The notes under the pieces: generated by a model
Told to the model about the DNA's origin: nothing
Database searches by the model: none
The model's input: the letters and a program-made list of their open reading frames with translations, nothing else
Position numbers and translations under genes: made by a program
In this document: piece after piece, positions 62,663 through 64,000 of the stretch
Numbering within the stretch: position 1 is the stretch's first letter
Layout: the number at the start of each line of letters is the position of its first letter
From: an uncultured Bacteroides sp.
GTDB lineage: Bacteria > Bacteroidota > Bacteroidia > Bacteroidales > Bacteroidaceae
Assembly (NCBI GenBank): GCA_900551445.1
Contig: URWA01000004.1
Location: 1-64,000 of the forward strand
DNA length: 64,000 nt
Reading direction: 5' to 3'

Positions 62663-63238
62663 TTATGTGAGTCTGATAATGTTGTCAAAAGAGAGTGGGA
62701 TTCCCTTTGTTTCAGTGGCAAACTCTAATGCATACGTCATTTCTGTCGCACTGTGTCTGGGAAAGCTCAACGCTACGATTATGTGACATTCCACATATAC
62801 CGTTTCAGTAAATTCAATGTTAGCCTTTTGTAATTGTCTCTGAAATAAACCGATGGTAGATTTCAATTGTTGCATCGCTTTTCGATAAATATCATCTACC
62901 GCCTTGACCGATGTGCCTTTGGCGTTCGTTTTGAACTCTACGAAATGAAAATCGGTTGTATTGAAAACGGCGCCATCAGCTATTCCTCCTTTGTGATGAG
63001 GGATGAGTGCATTGTCAATTGCCAGAACAACAGCTTCTGTTCCTTTCTCATTTAATACTTGACAATATTTATCTTGGTCAGGGGCTTGAACCACTATGGT
63101 ATGTTTGCGGCAGGTTGTATCATCTTCTATAAAGAATTTTTTGTCATAGACCACCGTATAATATTGTTCAAGAGCACTTGTCACACCCTTGAAAGCCCAT
63201 TTCAATTTCAGATTCTTGACCGCTTCGGGTGTATTCAT
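62663..63238 (-). CDS. PD-(D/E)XK-like partner of an SMC/ABC-type ATPase
   Basis: 191 residues, no signal peptide, no family recognised. The middle carries GGIADGAVFNTTDFHFVEFKTN, where Asp88, Glu101 and Lys103 fit the D-(x)n-E-x-K pattern of PD-(D/E)XK nucleases; this is a motif-level suggestion. Residues around it are beta-rich. The ATG overlaps the upstream ATPase stop as ATGA (63235-63238), so the two are translated together and probably form a two-component system. Possible roles: defence nuclease or its regulator. Confidence 0.65.
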   Translation of the reverse strand: MNTPEAVKNLKLKWAFKGVTSALEQYYTVVYDKKFFIEDDTTCRKHTIVVQAPDQDKYCQVLNEKGTEAVVLAIDNALIPHHKGGIADGAVFNTTDFHFVEFKTNAKGTSVKAVDDIYRKAMQQLKSTIGLFQRQLQKANIEFTETVYVECHIIVALSFPRHSATEMTYALEFATETKGIPLSFDNIIRLT

Positions 63239-64000
63239 TGTGCTTCCCTTTTTAATGACTTGATGTAAAGTCTGTATAGCTTGGCGAATTCTTCACTTGT
63301 GATGGCAGAAGTTGTATCCAAGTAATTCTGGTCGATAGTTCCCGTTTGAGAGTTGATGATATTTTTGCAATATATTTCCTCGTCTCCCAGTGAATAAGCT
63401 GCTACCGAACCAGGTTTTAATTGGAACTTTTCAGGAAGAATATCATTTGCCTCTTTTGCATACTTTTCTGATATGAGTCCTGCCAGCAAGGATATATTGA
63501 TGCCTGACAACAGATACGGGCTATGTGTAGTAATGATGTGACAACTTTGATAATCTATCAGTTTAGTCTTTTCTATCAGATAACGTAGTATGGCAAGTTG
63601 ATTCTCTGGGAATAAGTTCTGTTCCGGTTCCTCAATTACATACGAATCGAAAAAGTTCTTGTTGATACAGAAATCCAGAATCATCAACATCGGCAATAAA
63701 GACTGTATTCCCGATGAGCATTTGTTTAAAGACAATAATTCATCTTTTCCGTCTTTCGGCACCACAATGCCTTCTTTCCCGTTTGCATATTTATAGGTAA
63801 GATGTAAGAATGGAAGATTGTAGACCGGAAATTCATTTCTGGCTTTTTCAAAATAACTGAGATAATTCAAGAAAGTGACAGGTAGAGGAATCTTGTTCAT
63901 CAGTATGCTGGCCAGTGCATTTGAAAATGCTCCAGCCAGATTTCTTTCTGCAGGGATATAGAATGAGGTGCCTCTGTTTCCAGTCATAAACAGACTGTTT
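63235..64000 (-). CDS. SMC/ABC-type ATPase (AAA_15/AAA_21-like), 5' part beyond the window
   Basis: The last 250 or so residues; the frame continues upstream past the right edge, since codons before the apparent Met (NSLFM) are open. Visible: GTSFYIPAERNLAG, the signature-like SSGIQSLLPM (ABC signature position), Walker B VIEEPEQNLFPENQL, and the H-loop ITTHSPYLLSG. These are hallmarks of overcoming-lysogenization-defect (OLD)/AbiLi-like ATPases. Walker A is expected outside the window. It is coupled to the PD-(D/E)XK-like gene. Confidence 0.8.
   Translation of the reverse strand, partial: NSLFMTGNRGTSFYIPAERNLAGAFSNALASILMNKIPLPVTFLNYLSYFEKARNEFPVYNLPFLHLTYKYANGKEGIVVPKDGKDELLSLNKCSSGIQSLLPMLMILDFCINKNFFDSYVIEEPEQNLFPENQLAILRYLIEKTKLIDYQSCHIITTHSPYLLSGINISLLAGLISEKYAKEANDILPEKFQLKPGSVAAYSLGDEEIYCKNIINSQTGTIDQNYLDTTSAITSEEFAKLYRLYIKSLKREAQ

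Noticed and set aside
1..64000. CRISPR arrays, tRNA or rRNA genes, integrases, transposases
   Set aside because: No spaced identical repeats of CRISPR type, no cloverleaf or rRNA segments and no recombinase motifs were found. The 22-bp repeat array has no spacers of its own.

Overview
The window looks like chromosomal DNA of a gut Bacteroidota of the Bacteroides/Phocaeicola group. Evidence: Bacteroides-type promoter boxes (TAnnTTTG near -7) lie before many genes; there is a serine-type sulfatase, a short SerA with Lys at the His position, a fused fucokinase/guanylyltransferase (Fkp) next to FucP, a Wzi capsule protein, and DUF3575/OmpA envelope proteins. No rRNA, tRNA, CRISPR array, integrase or intact insertion sequence was seen.

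Left edge (1-2335, AT-rich): a decaying DpnII/MboI-type restriction-modification operon. The Dam-type methylase is intact, the nuclease carries an in-frame stop, and a second methylase survives only as a start. Broken pieces of a NERD-domain gene and a RhuM-like gene follow. Next comes a very large exonuclease-RecQ-UvrD helicase interrupted by one TAG codon.

Housekeeping block (7.2-24.9 kb, mostly GC-richer): DEAD-box helicase, serC-serA-small membrane protein-DUF1015 operon, sulfatase, YigZ, two L,D-transpeptidases, LolA-like protein, FtsK, DUF5063 protein, RNase D-like exonuclease, RlmI-like methyltransferase, HAD phosphatase and an OmpA porin. A 22-bp tandem repeat of a palindromic site lies between DUF1015 and the sulfatase.

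Envelope polysaccharide region (25-62.6 kb, all minus strand): read 5' to 3' it runs fkp, fucP, a WecG/TagA-type transferase, an initiating sugar-phosphate transferase, SLBB export protein and Wzz. Then come CDP-sugar genes rfbH-rfbF-rfbG, an SDR and a ThDP enzyme (a set resembling yersiniose biosynthesis), Wzx, glycosyltransferases, Glf, an acetyltransferase, Wzy and rfbA-rfbC-rfbB, ending in a strong terminator. Beyond it lie Wzi, a lipoprotein, a second copy of the initiating transferase and a DUF3575/OmpA-hybrid/beta-barrel envelope cluster. The two initiating transferases share a tract of about 220 identical bases and flank the locus as direct repeats. The middle (about 36-52 kb) is far more AT-rich than the flanks, as expected of an exchanged glycan cassette.

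Right edge (62.66-64 kb): a translationally coupled pair, an SMC/ABC-type ATPase (cut by the window end) and a small protein with a PD-(D/E)XK-like motif. It resembles two-gene defence modules but matches none I can name.
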